64,000 nucleotides of DNA from Sequoia sempervirens. Lineage: Eukaryota > Streptophyta > Pinopsida > Cupressales > Cupressaceae. The stretch lies in assembly GCA_007258455.2 (NCBI GenBank), contig VDFB02193867.1:529628071-529692070 (forward strand), in the 5' to 3' direction. Below the pieces are notes generated by a model, which had not been told where the DNA came from, did no database searches, and worked only from the letters and a program-made list of their open reading frames with translations. The position numbers and the translations under genes are program-made. Below are positions 1 through 13,619 of the stretch, piece after piece (the first letter of the stretch is position 1; every line of letters starts with the position of its first letter).

Positions 1-236
1 ACCCTAAAATGTATTTATCATGTAAATATTCATTGTGGTTTGCATGTTACACCCAATTTAGTGTTTTAGCACTTACAAGTAAATTTGGTCTTCTAGTGCA
101 AGCAATTGTGAAATCTGATTAAATAGTGTTGTAAGAAGGTGTTTTAGCTTTATTCATGTCAAAATAAAGATGAATAAAGTGTACCAAGGTCTAGTAAAAT
201 TTTGGAAGCAAGATTTGAAGGTTAGGTTTCTTTTTG

Positions 237-1828
237 CCTTTTGAAAAGTTGCAAAGTCGTGCAACTTTTGTTCTCCAACTCATCTGACCAAACAAAATAT
301 TCCAACACATCTAAATAGAAATTTTTATGCTAGGAATGGTCCTCTTTTGCACCCAAACATGTGGAATCACTCTGAGCTATGTTCAACTAGATCGATCCCT
401 TAAGGGACCAAAGGGCAAAATGGCTGCAAACTTTAGCATGAGGTTACTCGGACACCATGATGCTTAAAAACTTCTTGTCTAATCCTATGGGATTGCGTTG
501 GGCCCCTCTAATATAACCTCTCTCAGTCTTCGTTATCTCAGAGTGGTTTTTTTGTAGTGTCTAGTTTTTAGTTGATGGAAAAAGTGTCAAATGGAAGCAG
601 TGGAAAGTTGCAAAGTGGTGCAACTTTCATTTTGCAATTTGTGTGACCAAACGGATTGTTCCAACACATTTGAATAGGCATTTTTATGCTATTAATGGTC
701 CTCTTTCACACCCAAACATGCGGAATCACTCTAAGCTACGTTCAACCTGATCGATCCCTTAAGGGTCCAAAGGGAAAAATGGCTGCAAACTTTAGCATGA
801 GGTTACTCAGACACCATGAGGCTTAAAAAATTCTCGTCTAATCCTATGGGATTGTGTTGGGCCCCTCTACAATAATCTCTCAGTTTTCTTTATCTCAGAG
901 TGGTTTTCCCGTAGTATCCAGTTTTAGTTGATGGAAAAAGTGTCAAATGGAAGCAGTGGAAAGTTGCAAAGTGGTGCAATTTTTGTTCTACAACTCGTGT
1001 GACCAAACAGATTGTTCCAACATCTCTGAATAGGCATGTTTACGCTAGGCATGTTCCTCTTTCACACCCAAACATGCAGAATCACTCCAAACTATGTTCA
1101 ACCAGATTGATCCCTTAAGGGTCCAAAGGGCAAAATGGCTGCAAACTTCAGCATGAGGTTAGTTGGACACCATGATGCTTATAAACTTCTCATCTAATCC
1201 TATGAGATTGTGCTGGGCTCCTCTACAATAACCTCTCTCGGTTTTCATTATCTCAGAGTTGTTTTCCCGTGGTGTCTAGTTTTTAGTTGATGGAAAAAGT
1301 GTCAAATGCAAGCAGTGGAAAGTTGCAAGGTGGTACAATTTTTGTTTTGCAACTCATATGACCAAACGGACTGTTCCAACACATTCAAATAGGCATGTTT
1401 ACGCTATGCATGGTCCTCCTTCACACCCAAACATACAGAATTTCTTTGAGCTACGTTCAACCGAATCGATCCCTTAAGGGTCCAAAGGGAAAAATGGCTG
1501 CAAACTTCAACATGAGGTTAGTCAGACACCGTGATGCTTAGAAAATTCTTGTCTAATCCTATGGGATTGTGTTGGGACCCTCTACAATAACCTCTCTTAG
1601 TTTTCATTATTCGAGTGGTTTTCCCGTGGTGTCCAGCTTTCGCTGATAGAAAAGTGTCAAATGCAAGCAAAGGGAAAGTTGCAGAAATTTTTTTTTGCAA
1701 CTCGTGTGACCAAATAGACTATTCCAACACATCTGAGTAGGCATTTTTATGCTAAGCACAGTCCTCTTTCACACCCAAACACGCGGAATCGCTCTAAGCT
1801 ATGTTCAACCAGATCGATCCCTTAAGGG
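237..1828. repeat. Tandem satellite array, about 357-bp unit, about 4.5 copies
   Basis: A unit of roughly 357 bp is repeated head to tail. The landmark GAAAGTTGCAAAGTGGTGCA recurs near 245, 602, 958, 1318 and 1673, and a second landmark (GATCGATCCCTTAAGGG) recurs once per unit. Copies differ by scattered substitutions and small indels, so the array is not newly amplified. It stops abruptly near 1828, inside a unit, just after GATCGATCCCTTAAGGG. No conserved reading frame runs through the units. It could be a genomic satellite or tandem repeats inside a larger transposon; sequence alone does not decide. Confidence 0.9.
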
Positions 1829-4009
1829 TTTGAGTGTAGTATGTTGAAATAGGCCATTCCTCCTATTGTTCAGGCTATGTCTTGGTGAGGCCTCATGTAA
1901 CTTGAATTGTGGTAGCTTGATATACATAGTCTATTGATGCTAGGGTTCAATTTGTATGATTTTGAAAAAAGAAGCCAACTGAGTAGAGTTATCAACATTA
2001 TTCATAAATCATAAGAATTTGTTTAGTACACTAGCCATTTTGATGCCTTCTTGTAGTCTCAAACATTATTTTGTATCATTGTTACATTGGTTTTCCAAGT
2101 GGTAGCTTAATATAGCTCCATAATACAAAATTTGGTTCATGTTGATTTTCACGTGAATCAAATCAAGTTGATGTGAAAAAAAACCATGAGACCATAGCTT
2201 GTGGTGCAGGAGTACCTAGGTCATGTAATTCCTTCAAAAGGATAAGTTGTCAAAAATGTATTTAATTCCATGTAATGAAAAAATTAAATGTAATCAAGGC
2301 ATGAAAAAGCACAAAGTGTAATATTGTCAAAATGCTAAATATGTAAAAGAGAGAAAAAGAAGGAATGTGAAGAGACAAAACAAGAAAATCAAGGAAGAGG
2401 AAGAGCCATAGGTCGTTCAAGGAAGATGAAGAGGTAGGTGATGGTTGGAAACTTCTTTAAAATCATTATAAAGGTTGAGCAAAGAGATCATTATATTCTG
2501 GAAGAATTAAATTAACAAAGAGATCCCTATTTTAGCTTATTTTTTGTGTTTTTCAGTTGTTTCTTAACTTGTACGGACTGTGCAAGAGTTTAGGGTTAAA
2601 ATTTAGATTTTTTCTATTAGGTTGGGGAATCACCATTTTTTTCATCCATTTGGGAAGGATTCCAATAAATTTAATGTTTCTTTGAGCATTCTTCTTATGG
2701 CTCGGTCTGAAATCTTGTGCATTGAGTTTTGAGAGTCTTATAAGGCATTTCCACACTACTCCACCAATGTAGGTCAAGTAGATTGGTGGAGTAGATTAGG
2801 GATAGGTTATTTGTTATGTTTTGATGTTTTTGAGTGGAGGAAAAAGCAAGAATACCTTGAAGGAGTTGCTGCTACACAGGGAATTTTGAGTTTTCCAGTC
2901 AAAATGAACAGTTTCCAGCATGACAGTGGAGAAAGAACAAGTGCATGGGTTAGAAGATATTTAAAAATGCCTTTTAGAATGTATTTTGACATGTTCCAAT
3001 GGTTGGCTAGAGGTTTTGAGGTTTGCATGTAGCCTATACAAGAAACCCTCATTGATTTTTGAGTTTTTCACCCTTTTTAAACAAAGGTTTGTCAATATAC
3101 TATCAAAAGGAGTCTTTTAATCCCTGAAAATGGATAAATTGGGAGTTTTTTGTTATGTCTAATGACTTTTTTTAGGTTTTAAGTGTTTTGGGAATGTTTG
3201 AATGGGGTCTTCTTTGAAAATCAGGCCTATTTTAGTAGCCTTTTTTACAGCGTTCAGACTAAAAACTTCTTATTTCTTCAATATAAGTTATTCTGAGTTT
3301 TTAATATGAGGACATGGGCATTAGGAGGTCTCTAAAAGTGTTTTGGATCTTGGGTTTTGAAACTAGTGTGTTTGGTTTACCTGATTTAGGGCATGAATGT
3401 ATCATTAAGAAGTAGTGCCTTGACTACTCGGAGAATAGAAGTTTGACCTAACAGTGATCGGTGAGTTGATTTTGGGATAATGTTGTCTAAGTGATAGTGT
3501 TAGGGATGTATGGAGTCTTGGATAGGGTTTAGGAGTGAGATATGTTGTTTTGATAGTTGGACAATGAGGAGACTTGGTGTAAAATAATACATGAAATTGT
3601 AAGTTCAGTCAAAACAAAGTTAAGAGAGAAAGTTCTTGATTTGTAGTAGTTGTAATAATGATGTTCATAGTGCTTGATGGTCTGGTAAAAGTCTGAAATC
3701 CAATTGTAATGATGGATTGACTATTTGGGACAAGTTGAATGAATTGATTGAATGGAAGAGTGCCTTGTTGAAAATGGTGTTTTTGAAATGCATGTTGATC
3801 TAATTGATTGAATCAAAGTTTTCTAAAATGGTTTTTTGCTTTGAATGAGCCAATTGGAATACAAATTTGTGGAAGGATGACAATGATAAGAGAATTTATG
3901 GGATGAAAAGTAGATTTCAAGAATGCTGAAATTTTGTTTGATCTTCTCCAAGATGAGTTTGGGACAAGATTCCTAAGTTGTTGAGTGGTTTGGAAATCTT
4001 TCTATTGCA
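1829..4009. other. No recognisable gene
   Basis: AT-rich sequence without a supported gene. An open stretch on plus at 2811-3032 has amino-acid composition that could be protein-like, but no family was recognised and it is not called. No terminal repeats or RNA gene seen. Confidence 0.5.
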
Positions 4010-5130
4010 TTAGCTTGTTGCTTAATATTATGCTTTTATTGTGATTTTTCCAAGCATCCATATAAGTCCCAAAGCCCGTCCAAATCCAGCAGTGCAGGTA
4101 ATGAACTATTTGATAAAATACTTTGATAGACATGTATGAAAAATGTGTTAGCATAGACAAGGCAGTGAACTCTTTGAAAAAATGACTCAAAGAAATGTGG
4201 TTTCATGGTGATGGAATGGCATGACAAATGCCATGAAAAGGTTTCTTATGGATTGCTGCCATTCCATCGTACCATTGAGACCACATTTTTGTAAGCCAAA
4301 TAGTTTGTTGCCTTTTCTATGCTATATTGATTATTAGCATGTTTTGATAGATTTTTTCCAAGCATCCATAGCTGAAGCACCTATTTTAGGATTTTAGCCA
4401 TAGCAACAAGGTAAACCGCTTGATAAAATGCTTTGCAACATGCGATAAATGTAGTACATAGACAAGGCATCTAACTATTTGAAAAATGCCTCAAAGAAAT
4501 GTGGTCCGCGCGGTGATGAATGCCATGACAACACAATCACTTTTCTAACAGAAAGAGCTCATCACTAGGAATTATATTTCTTTGAGGAATTTCAAACAGC
4601 TCATTCCCTTGTCTATGCTATTGCTTACTATTATGCTATGATATATTTTTTCTAAGCATCCATAGCTTGTTCAAAAGCACCTGTGTTAGGCTTTTAGCCA
4701 TAGCAGCAAGGCAACGAACTGTTTGATAAAATGCTTCATAGATGGGCAAAAAATGTTAGCATACAAGGCGTTGAACTCAAAATGCCCCCAAAGAAATGAG
4801 GTCTCATGCATGGAACAAATGATAACCGTTACTTGATTGTCATGTAGTATCTGATCGTCATGAGACCTCATTTCTTTTGAGGCATTTTTTTCAAAGAGTT
4901 CACTATCAATATTGCTTACTATTATGCTTTTGATAGATTTTTTCCAAGTATCCATAGCTTGTCTGGAAGTTAATTTGTTTTAGGCTTTTCGCCATAGCAA
5001 CAAGGCAGTGAACTATTTGATAAAATTCTTTGGTAGACATGTATGAAAAATGTGGTAGCATAGACAAGGTAATGAACTGCTTGAAAAAATGCCTCAAAGA
5101 AAGGTGGTCTCATAGAATGCCATGACAACC
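4010..5130. repeat. Degenerate tandem array, about 300-bp unit, 4 copies
   Basis: Four diverged copies begin near 4030, 4340, 4635 and 4915. Each contains in order a TTTTTCCAAGCATCCATA block, a GCAACAAGGCA-type block, TTGATAAAATGCTTTG, a TAGCATAGACAAGGCA block and a CTCAAAGAAATGTGGTCTCATG block. Spacing is irregular and copies carry indels. Between copies three and four the last block is present in both orientations (4789-4812 and 4859-4890), giving a potential hairpin with arms of about 22 bp. No open frame is shared by all copies. Function unknown. Confidence 0.75.
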
Positions 5131-7739
5131 AAATGCAATGAAGTTGTTTCCTAGTTATTAGTTATGCAATGTAAGCAATTGTGTTAATCGCTAGGTTGAC
5201 TTTGTAAAACTATATTGTAATTGAAATTTGCCATCTATCGCATCTAGTTATTAGTTGGTGAAATGTGAAGCAATGCTTTGAGTTTGAAAGATGTGCAATG
5301 TAATGTAATCAATGTTATGAATATAACCATAAAAATTTATTTTTACTAAGTTACCGTTCATTTTTAGTCTGAATTGAATCAGAACCCATCACGGCCAGTG
5401 AGGATTTATTTGGGTTGGGTTTGTTTTGGTTTGTAATACAAACATATAAAAATTAGAAATATATATACATATTTGCAACAGAATCGCCTGCATTACACCA
5501 CCATATTAATAGTCAAATATAGTAAAAAATACACCACGCCTTCATAGTCAAATATTAAATATTAGTGGAGCACTAATTTATGATACAAAATTATAAATTA
5601 AAAGTTCAACATAAAAATGCCGCGTTTATAAATCAACCATTATTGATCATTGACTAACTGAAAAGTGTGAACATTTTTCATGTGAAGGAAAAACAAGAAA
5701 AACAAGTATATATAATTATTTACATTGTGAAAGAGCCAAAACCTTTTTCTTGCAGATCATAGAAGAATCTCAGTGATTTTTTGGGTGTCCTTGCCTTGGA
5801 ACGAAACTATCTCGAGCCATGAATGATTGACCAGGAACTGTGAGAAATAAATAAGATAAATCATGCAACTTACATTGCAATTTCTTTCCTTGGGAAAAGG
5901 GTAAAGTTTTCTTTTCAGGGAGAATCTCCTTTAGAGTTTGAACACATTGATAATTTTCTGACATAGACTGAAATAATATGTCATCTAGGTTTGAAGCTTT
6001 AGGTAGAATAATGGTTTTTAAAATTTTGTTCAAATTAAGATGCAAGCTTCCTCCTTAGGGAAGAGAAGGCCATCAAACCTAACACCTTATGCAACACTTC
6101 TAAGTTCTTTGCTGATGCGATTAGATGCAAAGTTTCAAAATAGGCACATATATAACTCACCCAGGGACTATCATTGCATCAAATTAAAAAAATTCAATCC
6201 TTTATGGTCTAGACAAGAGAAGTATGGAGTAGTGTTCCAATGCTAAAGTCTTATTGTGAATCTCTTTGCTATGAGTGGTTCAAAAATGAGGAATCTATCT
6301 TCTGCACTAAATGAGAAATATTCACAATATGTGCTAGGAAGGAATAAGTCTATAGATCGAGTACAAGAATCCAAGAATTGCAAAATTGGTTTACGCTTGA
6401 CTTCCACATACAAATTTTCACTCTTTCATGTTCACATAAGTCAAAGTATATATGTGCGTAAGTTGTAAAGTATACACTGAATACACGTAACTCATATCTA
6501 TTGAACCATGAATTTATAATGCAAATATGGACACCATTGATAAAAAATATTTGTATTAAAGAAAATAGCTATGTACGATACATCAATATATGTTGATATA
6601 AGTATAAAATATAGTTAAACAGCCACATAGGGCTACAAGAATGCCATAGGCATACAATGTCAAATATATCCAATACAAAAATATGTACAGTACTCTAGGT
6701 AGTACAATGTGGCCTGTGATTCAAAAAATTCATTTCTTCCATGCTCTAGTTCAAATACATAATTTTATTTCCCTTGCTTGGCGATCCGATGGCGATAAGT
6801 TTGTCACTTGTTTCTATTGTGCTCAAGGAGGCCTGTTCTCCTAGTGTTTAGCCCCGTGAAGTTTCAACTATTACAATAAGAAGTAAAGACATTAATATAT
6901 ATAGAAATATACTATAAAAATTGATATATTTAATAAAATAATCACTTTCAATATCCATCTCACAATCACCTCTCTCGATGTAAATATTTCAATATGGCTG
7001 TCGAGGCATGCCTGCTCCATAAACCATCCAAATAGGAATTAAACTACAAATCAATAATGGTTCAATTACCTGAACTAGTTCTTTAATATCTATAACAACG
7101 AAATTAAAATTAGTAATTTTCTCATACCTCTATCAAAGCTATCAAGGATTGTGGTAGGAGGAAACACTCAATATCCATTTCCTTGTAACGCTTAGCTGTT
7201 TTGGCCACCAACATCTAAAAATAAAACAAAAAATTATTCAATCACAAAAAAGTTACAATAGCGATCCACGTGATGACTTATAATGTATGAGATCTAATGA
7301 ACAAAATTTTGAGTACAAGTATTAAACATATATATTTTTGATTATTAGTTATCAAATTTGAAGTAATGCTTTGATTTTGAATGATCTGTGTAATGCAACA
7401 TAAGGTCAACAATATGAATATAAACTACACAAATCTACTAAACTTAGAATTCATTACTTAAATTCTCTTTAAATTCTATATTACCTCGCGGAACGTTTGA
7501 TCAAATCTATCGCACTAGGAGGTGCCTTTGAAACCCAACATCACCCTATTCAACATCCAAAAATAACATATTAAAGTCACCATTCATAAGACAATGCTAT
7601 TAACATGTAATAAATTTATAATTATTTACTAGTTATACCTCCCACCGATAGGTAAAATGTGAAAATAAGTGGTATGGATGACTGTGTATCTAGTCTCAGA
7701 TCAGGACCTTCCTACAATTTTATTAAATAATAAACTAAT
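5131..7739. other. No recognisable gene
   Basis: Mostly AT-rich sequence with short AT microsatellites (for example around 5455-5470). Short open stretches at 5770-6045 (minus) and 6040-6468 (plus) show no recognised domain. I see no terminal repeats, RNA gene or convincing coding region. Confidence 0.45.
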
Positions 7740-9080
7740 TTGTTAATCTTGTATTTTGCCATCAAAATTTAATAAATTAAATTCAATGAACATGCTGAAT
7801 TTTACCTGAGTGTCAATGCCATATGCATCATGCAAAATGTCGGCCGTCCTCTCCATCCCCGTAGATGCATACGGATTAGGCTGCGTAGTAGCATATGGAT
7901 CCTGCGTAGTACCCTCCTGAGTGCCGGTATGGTCATACAAACAAGTCACCCCGCAAGATTGACACACATGGGTTCAAAGGCAACCACCAAGACTTCGGAT
8001 GGTGCTGTACAATAGGGCTAGTGTGCTGGATGACACTCTGGGTCAAAGTTGTGATCGCCTGCAATGTCTCTATGTCGGCACTCTTCTTCGCAATGGCAGG
8101 CATCACAATCTACTCACGAGGCGGCTTAGCGAGAGGTCGCCTTTCCACGAGGGATTCGGGTCAGGCACTGTGCCTATCCTGAGCCGACCCCCCACCTCTC
8201 CCCTGGAACTCCCTCATATCAAAATAATTTTGGATTTGGTTCAATACGAACTCACTATATAGTCTCCTAAGAAAATATTGGGGACTTCAATTATTGGCAT
8301 GATAAAATCAAAGACCATATACCATCTTTCATAAAACGGTTCTTAATCTATTGGTGGTGGCACCAACAATAGGAAACCTCTTGCATTGAGGGTAGATTTT
8401 GATTTGTTTTAGGGTCATGAATAGAGAGCACAAATACCTTTAGTAATTAAATCTTTTACTTGTTTATATGATAATTTTCAGATAATATGTTCTTAAGAAC
8501 CGCTTCCTATCTTGCCATATCCATATTTGTTACATTGTATCTACATTAATGCTATCTTCAATTAATTTTGTAAGCATTCTCAGGGCGCTGAAGCTATCTC
8601 GACTTCACTCAACCCACCGATAAGATCCTCGTTGTTTTCTATTGCTCCACTTACCTCACCTCTTCGTGAGTGTCAGGAGGGTATTGAGAGAATGGTGGGG
8701 GAGCTTGATTTTGTTGTTGAGGTTGATTTTGTTGAGGATTTTGTCGAGGATTTTTTGTTGAGGATTTTCCTCTTCTTCTCGTTGAGGATTTGCAGGATTT
8801 CCTACAAATTTAAAAAAAAAATCAAATTTAACCTAAAACAAACAAAATCAATTTCAAACTAACAAATAGCAAACAATACTTACCTCCTGCATCTCTTCGT
8901 CATCGTGGCACCATATTTGCAAAGAAAATCCAACTCTTGTTGATGAAATTTGTAGAAATCCTTCCTCCTAGAACATGAGCACGAAAGTGAAGGTTTTTGG
9001 CTATGGGCAGAGCTAAGAAATAGTAAAAAGAAAATGATACAGATTTTACTTTTTTTTCTTTTAAAATCACATAACACGAG
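7740..9080 (-). pseudogene. Remnant of a spliced gene, family not recognised
   Basis: Several minus-strand segments look exon-like. A GAG/GTAAGTA donor lies at 8882-8886 and a pyrimidine-rich TTTGTAG acceptor at 8801-8807, bounding an 83-bp intron (8801-8883). The next segment reads as a Pro/Gln/Asn-rich stretch, and a further segment (about 8260-7806) is richer in GC and CG than its surroundings and ends in a CAG/GTAAAA donor near 7806. Stops and frame changes interrupt it. Composition resembles the C-terminal half of a transposase-associated or regulatory protein, but no domain was recognised. The gene model is inferred from splice signals and base composition only. Confidence 0.3.
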
Positions 9081-9131
9081 TGTGTTATAATGCCCTCATG
9101 CTATCTCTTTTCAATTTTTTTTTCCCATTTG

Positions 9132-10270
9132 GCCACAAAAGTGCAACCAACTTCATGCACCCACCCACATCTTTGTTCAAATGCCTGATGTGTGGGTAAA
9201 TCTAGCACATGTTTACTTTGCACAAGGATGGTTTGCATTTGTAGTGAAAATGTATCAAAATTATTTGAGGAAATTCTATTTTGGCACTGACAACCAAATT
9301 TTATTATATTTAGCTTGAACATATTATGAAGCAAAACAGTGGAAAGATTGTAAAAGAATATTATTAAGAGAAATGAATTTGGCACCCTCAAATTACATGT
9401 TACGCTTTGATGTTTGGGTTTCAATGCAAAAGTTTTCAACTTCAATATTTCAAAAGAAAAAACATACAACTGATGAGGTTTGTCAAGCAGTGTTAGAATT
9501 AATCAATACACTCTATGTGTTTAGCCAACTATCAATTGTGGAAAGCCCTCATACATGTGGCTTTGATGAGAAGAAAATAGAGTTGTATGTTGAATACTGT
9601 AAACATTTGCTTGATGCTGCCAAAGTTCATAGAGAAGTAGCAGAACGTGAAGAGTAGCAAAGCCATCAAAAGTTGGGAGTAGCATGCCAACTTGTCTTGG
9701 CTAATGAAGCAAATGAAAATCTGATGAAGAACAAAGGATTCAAATGGAAATGAGAAAACAAGAAGAACTTTGGTGGGAGATGCACAACAAGAGGAGCAAT
9801 TTGAACATGTAAAGGAATTTTGGAAGAGTAAGCATAAGGATAGGGATGATGACGATGATGAGGCTAGTTATTTTGAGAAGAAATGAAAGAAGGAAAAAAA
9901 GAAAGATAAGAATGATAAGGACCACACAACTTATGATTCTTATATGGAGGAACCTGATGTTTCCATTTAAGATGAGGCAAAATATATGAGTGATAAGGAA
10001 ACAAGATGATGCAAAAAATTCCTAAGATCTTCTTGTAGCTCCAGGTCTAGAAGACTTTAATGATGGCAAGAAAAAATCTCCAGTTTCAACAAAATCATGA
10101 AGGATACATACATACGTTGATTTTGAAGATGATGAACCAATGTAGAAACATAATCCGAGAGAAGATGATACATATGATGATGATGTCTAGGCTTATTGAA
10201 CTTTAACCAAACCTAACCATTATAGAAATAGATTCAAAGAGAAGATGATGATTTCAATGACGATGGATAA
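9132..10270 (+). pseudogene. Processed CTR9/VIP6 (Paf1 complex TPR subunit) pseudogene, 3' part
   Basis: Conceptual translation follows the C-terminal part of plant CTR9 (VIP6/ELF8), a TPR protein of the Paf1 elongation complex in the nucleus. Recognisable pieces are FVQMPDVWVNLAHVYF, the motif containing VKMYQN and LRKFYFGTD, LAPSNYMLRFD, FDEKKIE followed by YVEYCKHLLDAAKVH, then the Lys/Asp/Glu-rich tail with EEQFEHVKEFWKS and the LLVAPGLED-like segment. These are contiguous although they span about 350 codons, so this is probably a cDNA-derived copy. It is dead: in-frame TAG/TGA codons and small frameshifts occur throughout (for example after LLYLA near 9322). A second CTR9 piece lies at 18650-18960. 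Confidence 0.75.
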
Positions 10271-10512
10271 GCTACCTCAATATTTTAGTCAGTCAAATAT
10301 GCTTTGTCCCTTCAAAATCCATTCAAAATAGTTAAATGAGATCTTAACAAAAACTTCAAATGAATCATCTATATGTTATCTTTTAATTTTTCCTCTTTCT
10401 TGTTTTTGATGAGAAACCTATTTTAGTATTTATTTTAGAACATTTTCTATGTCCTTGAATGTATTATGCTTTATCTTTCTATCAAAGTCTAGATTAAAAG
10501 AACCTATAATTT
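10271..10512. other. Spacer between CTR9 pseudogene and LTR element
   Basis: AT-rich sequence, possibly the 3' untranslated part of the CTR9 retrocopy. No poly(A) tract or other signal was seen. Confidence 0.4.
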
Positions 10513-12309
10513 TGTATCATAGATTTTTGGCGCTTGCTTTCTAGCTCTCCTAAGGTTTTTCACCTAGAAGGAGAAAGATGGGCCAAAGATGCTTATGTTA
10601 CATTCAAATTCAATGCAATATGAATAGAATAAGGATGTAATATGCCTAGATACAATGCTTGAATGCAATAAACGAATGAGATTAATTGACTAATGAATAG
10701 AAACTAAAGGAAAATAAATTGTTTGAAAACACATTGTGCATTATAAAATCACCTATGTAAATGAATAGAAAAATGCAACAAAAGTGGATCAGATTGGAAG
10801 TGTGCACCTCAAACTTTGATGAGGACTGTAAATTGATGCTAGAATGTTGATGATGCTATTTTTCAAGCCTAGAAGGACTCATTTTCTATTCTGGGTGAAT
10901 TAGTCCCAGTTCTGGTAAACTATGTCGAAACCCGTTTTTGACAAAAGGGTACTCAAAAATGCATAAAACTCAAAATTGACCTTGTGGTGGGACTCATTCA
11001 CCACCCATGGTGAATGATTCCACTTTTTAATTTTTTGATTTTCAAAGGTGGATTCTAAAGCTTCCAATCTACACTTTGATGCCCTATAGGTGTCCATTTT
11101 TGAAACTATTAGATTCGGGTCTAAAAATCACTTTTTATTGATACTGACTTGAATAAAGAGGGGAATACTTTAGAAACCTTGTAACTTGATCTTCAATTAT
11201 TTTAAAGCTTCCAAGATACCTAAATCTATAAACACATAAGACAAGAGAGAGAGAGATGTTGAATGTTAGGGCATGGGGGTTTTCCTTGGTCAAACCCCAT
11301 TTAGGTAATTAAATAAAAATGATGAAATAAAATAATGAAACATGAAATAATGGAATGGATTACCTTTCCATGATGATTGATCTTGAAATTTTGCAACATA
11401 ACATGTAGAATCTACCCTTGAAAGTCTAAAAATTGATGTCTTGATGCCTTGAAATGATAAAACCCTAAGTTGCTTGACTTGAGAGAGAAGAATAATGAAT
11501 GACAAGAGATAAGAGATGTGAAAATGAGTTAAAATACTTTTATTTATAGGAAATTCACCTTATTTTCCTATTAATTGGATCCTTAAGGCTGACATGGAGA
11601 AAAATTAAACTTAAAACCTAATTTTTCTTGCTCAAAACCTCAAAAAATGGCTCAAATGGGACTCATTTGCCACTAATGGTGAATGGGTCCCACCTAGATA
11701 GTACTAATTCATCACTAATGGTGAATGGGTCCCACAGGGGCCATTTTTGCAAGCTAGAATACTGAGAAGTAAGAAAATTAGGCTTATATGATGACTGTCG
11801 ATTATTTGATCAAATCATGCCTTGGGATGCACAATATGGGTTAATAGGGGCCTATTAGTGATGATGTAAATGTCAAATAGGGCTTGGGACACATAAATCA
11901 ATGTGAAAGTGTGATTTAATATACTTTACTTGACACTAAAATGAGGTCCACATAGCTCAGAAAGGCACAAGAACCAATGTGAATGTGCAAAACACATTAC
12001 AACACTAGTTTATCATTAAATTTAATTCAAGAACCTTCTACATTGATGTAATAATGTTATTAAACACATTTATAATGTTGAATTAGGGATAAATAGGTTA
12101 ATTAAGTCTAGAAAAGCGTGAAAATCCTTTACAAGACTTTACAACACCTTTCCAAGACATTGTTAAAAGCATGTTATTCAACTTGCAAGGGTCTAACACC
12201 TAGTGTGGATGCATAAAATACCTCACAACATTAGATTAAGACCTCATTAAGTCCATTTTATCATGAATTAATCCCATGTCAAGCAAAGGGTCCTTTTTTC
12301 TATGGCACA
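10513..12309 (-). repeat. LTR of the LARD-like element (3' LTR in element sense)
   Basis: 1797 bp, TGTATCATAG...ATGGCACA on plus, matching 15367-17165 almost throughout with scattered substitutions and small indels. Carries palindromes at 10989-11021, 11658-11691 and 11701-11733. Confidence 0.88.
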
Positions 12310-13619
12310 TTTAGCCCCCAATTTAGTGAAAGGATGAACTTGCTTCAAACTCACACTAAAATAGACATTGAAGAGAGATCCTCATGCACAAATGTAGATG
12401 AAAAAGAATCACAAAGATCAAAGAAAGTTTCACGAGCCCCCAGGATCGAAGATCCTAAGTCAAGCCTCCAAGATACAAAATCATGCAATGCCAGGAATGA
12501 CAGATGGGGTGGAAAAGATGTACTCACTTTGGGCCGACAGGACTTATTGGTTGTTCACCGGGTGAGAAAGGACAATGGTATACTCACTCTAGGGCTGCAA
12601 AACTAGTTGTCTGTGGGGTGAGAAATCACAAAAAGTAAGATACATATGCTAGTTGGTATGCACTCACAAACACAAAGGTAGCTATGGGGAAAAGTCATGC
12701 TGTTAGTTGGGCTTCTTGCTCAACTATGTCAAAGTTATACCCGTTGATAACTTTAACAAGGTTCCACAAAGAAAAAGGAAATGTAAATACTAAACAATAT
12801 AGTAGTACATGCATGCAAGTTGTGTTATGCATGGTGGCCAAGAAATGCAATAATATAAAATGTAAAAATGTAATGTGAAAGATTTTTCAAAGGAGTCTTG
12901 TTCAGTTTATGCAAGGTCAGTCACTTTTGAAGCGTTGTTTCCAATGTCTCCAAGAGAGAACCAATCAAAGAATAGTATATTCGCAACTTAGGGTATGCAG
13001 TGTATCGCATCAAACCACTAAGAGGAATGTAATATGCCGAGAAAGATCACACTTATGAAGGACATCACACCCAATGCCATCCAAAAAGTGACGAATGCAT
13101 CACGTAAATGAAAAAGCTACACTAAGAAGCATGAATGCACAATGAAATAATGGTAATGTATGCCCCCCACTTTAAAGGAATTGCTACACATCATTTTGTG
13201 AAAAATTACTTGAAAGTAGAGAAGAAAAGAAAAAGAAAAAAAAGAAAACAAGACATGAGAGCCAACTTGGAAAGCCCTATGCCAAGTCATATGTTTTGAA
13301 GTTAGGTTTTTTCATGTGAATGAAAATGAAAGAAAAATAAAGGGAGTATGTCACATGTGAGTCAACCTTAAGACATGACATTCACATCTCAAGCTTGCTC
13401 TTAAATGTTCATGAAAAGTTAACAAGTAGTTGAAAGAGACAACGATAAGTGACATACAAGGGATAAGGTTGTTTAACTCTATGCCCCCCACTTAGTGTAG
13501 GACAAGGGTGAGTCTAAAGTGGATGACGGTATGTTGCCTCTTGCAAGGGATGTGAAACATGTAATAGTGAGAATGCTATGATCCTACAACTATTACATGG
13601 CAAGGAGCAGCAAGTAATG

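Noticed and set aside
2780..3090. Open stretch that might be a PIF/Harbinger transposase or PPR fragment
   Set aside because: A few residues (FRMYFDMFQWL) recall such families, but no diagnostic motif is present and the frame breaks soon after.
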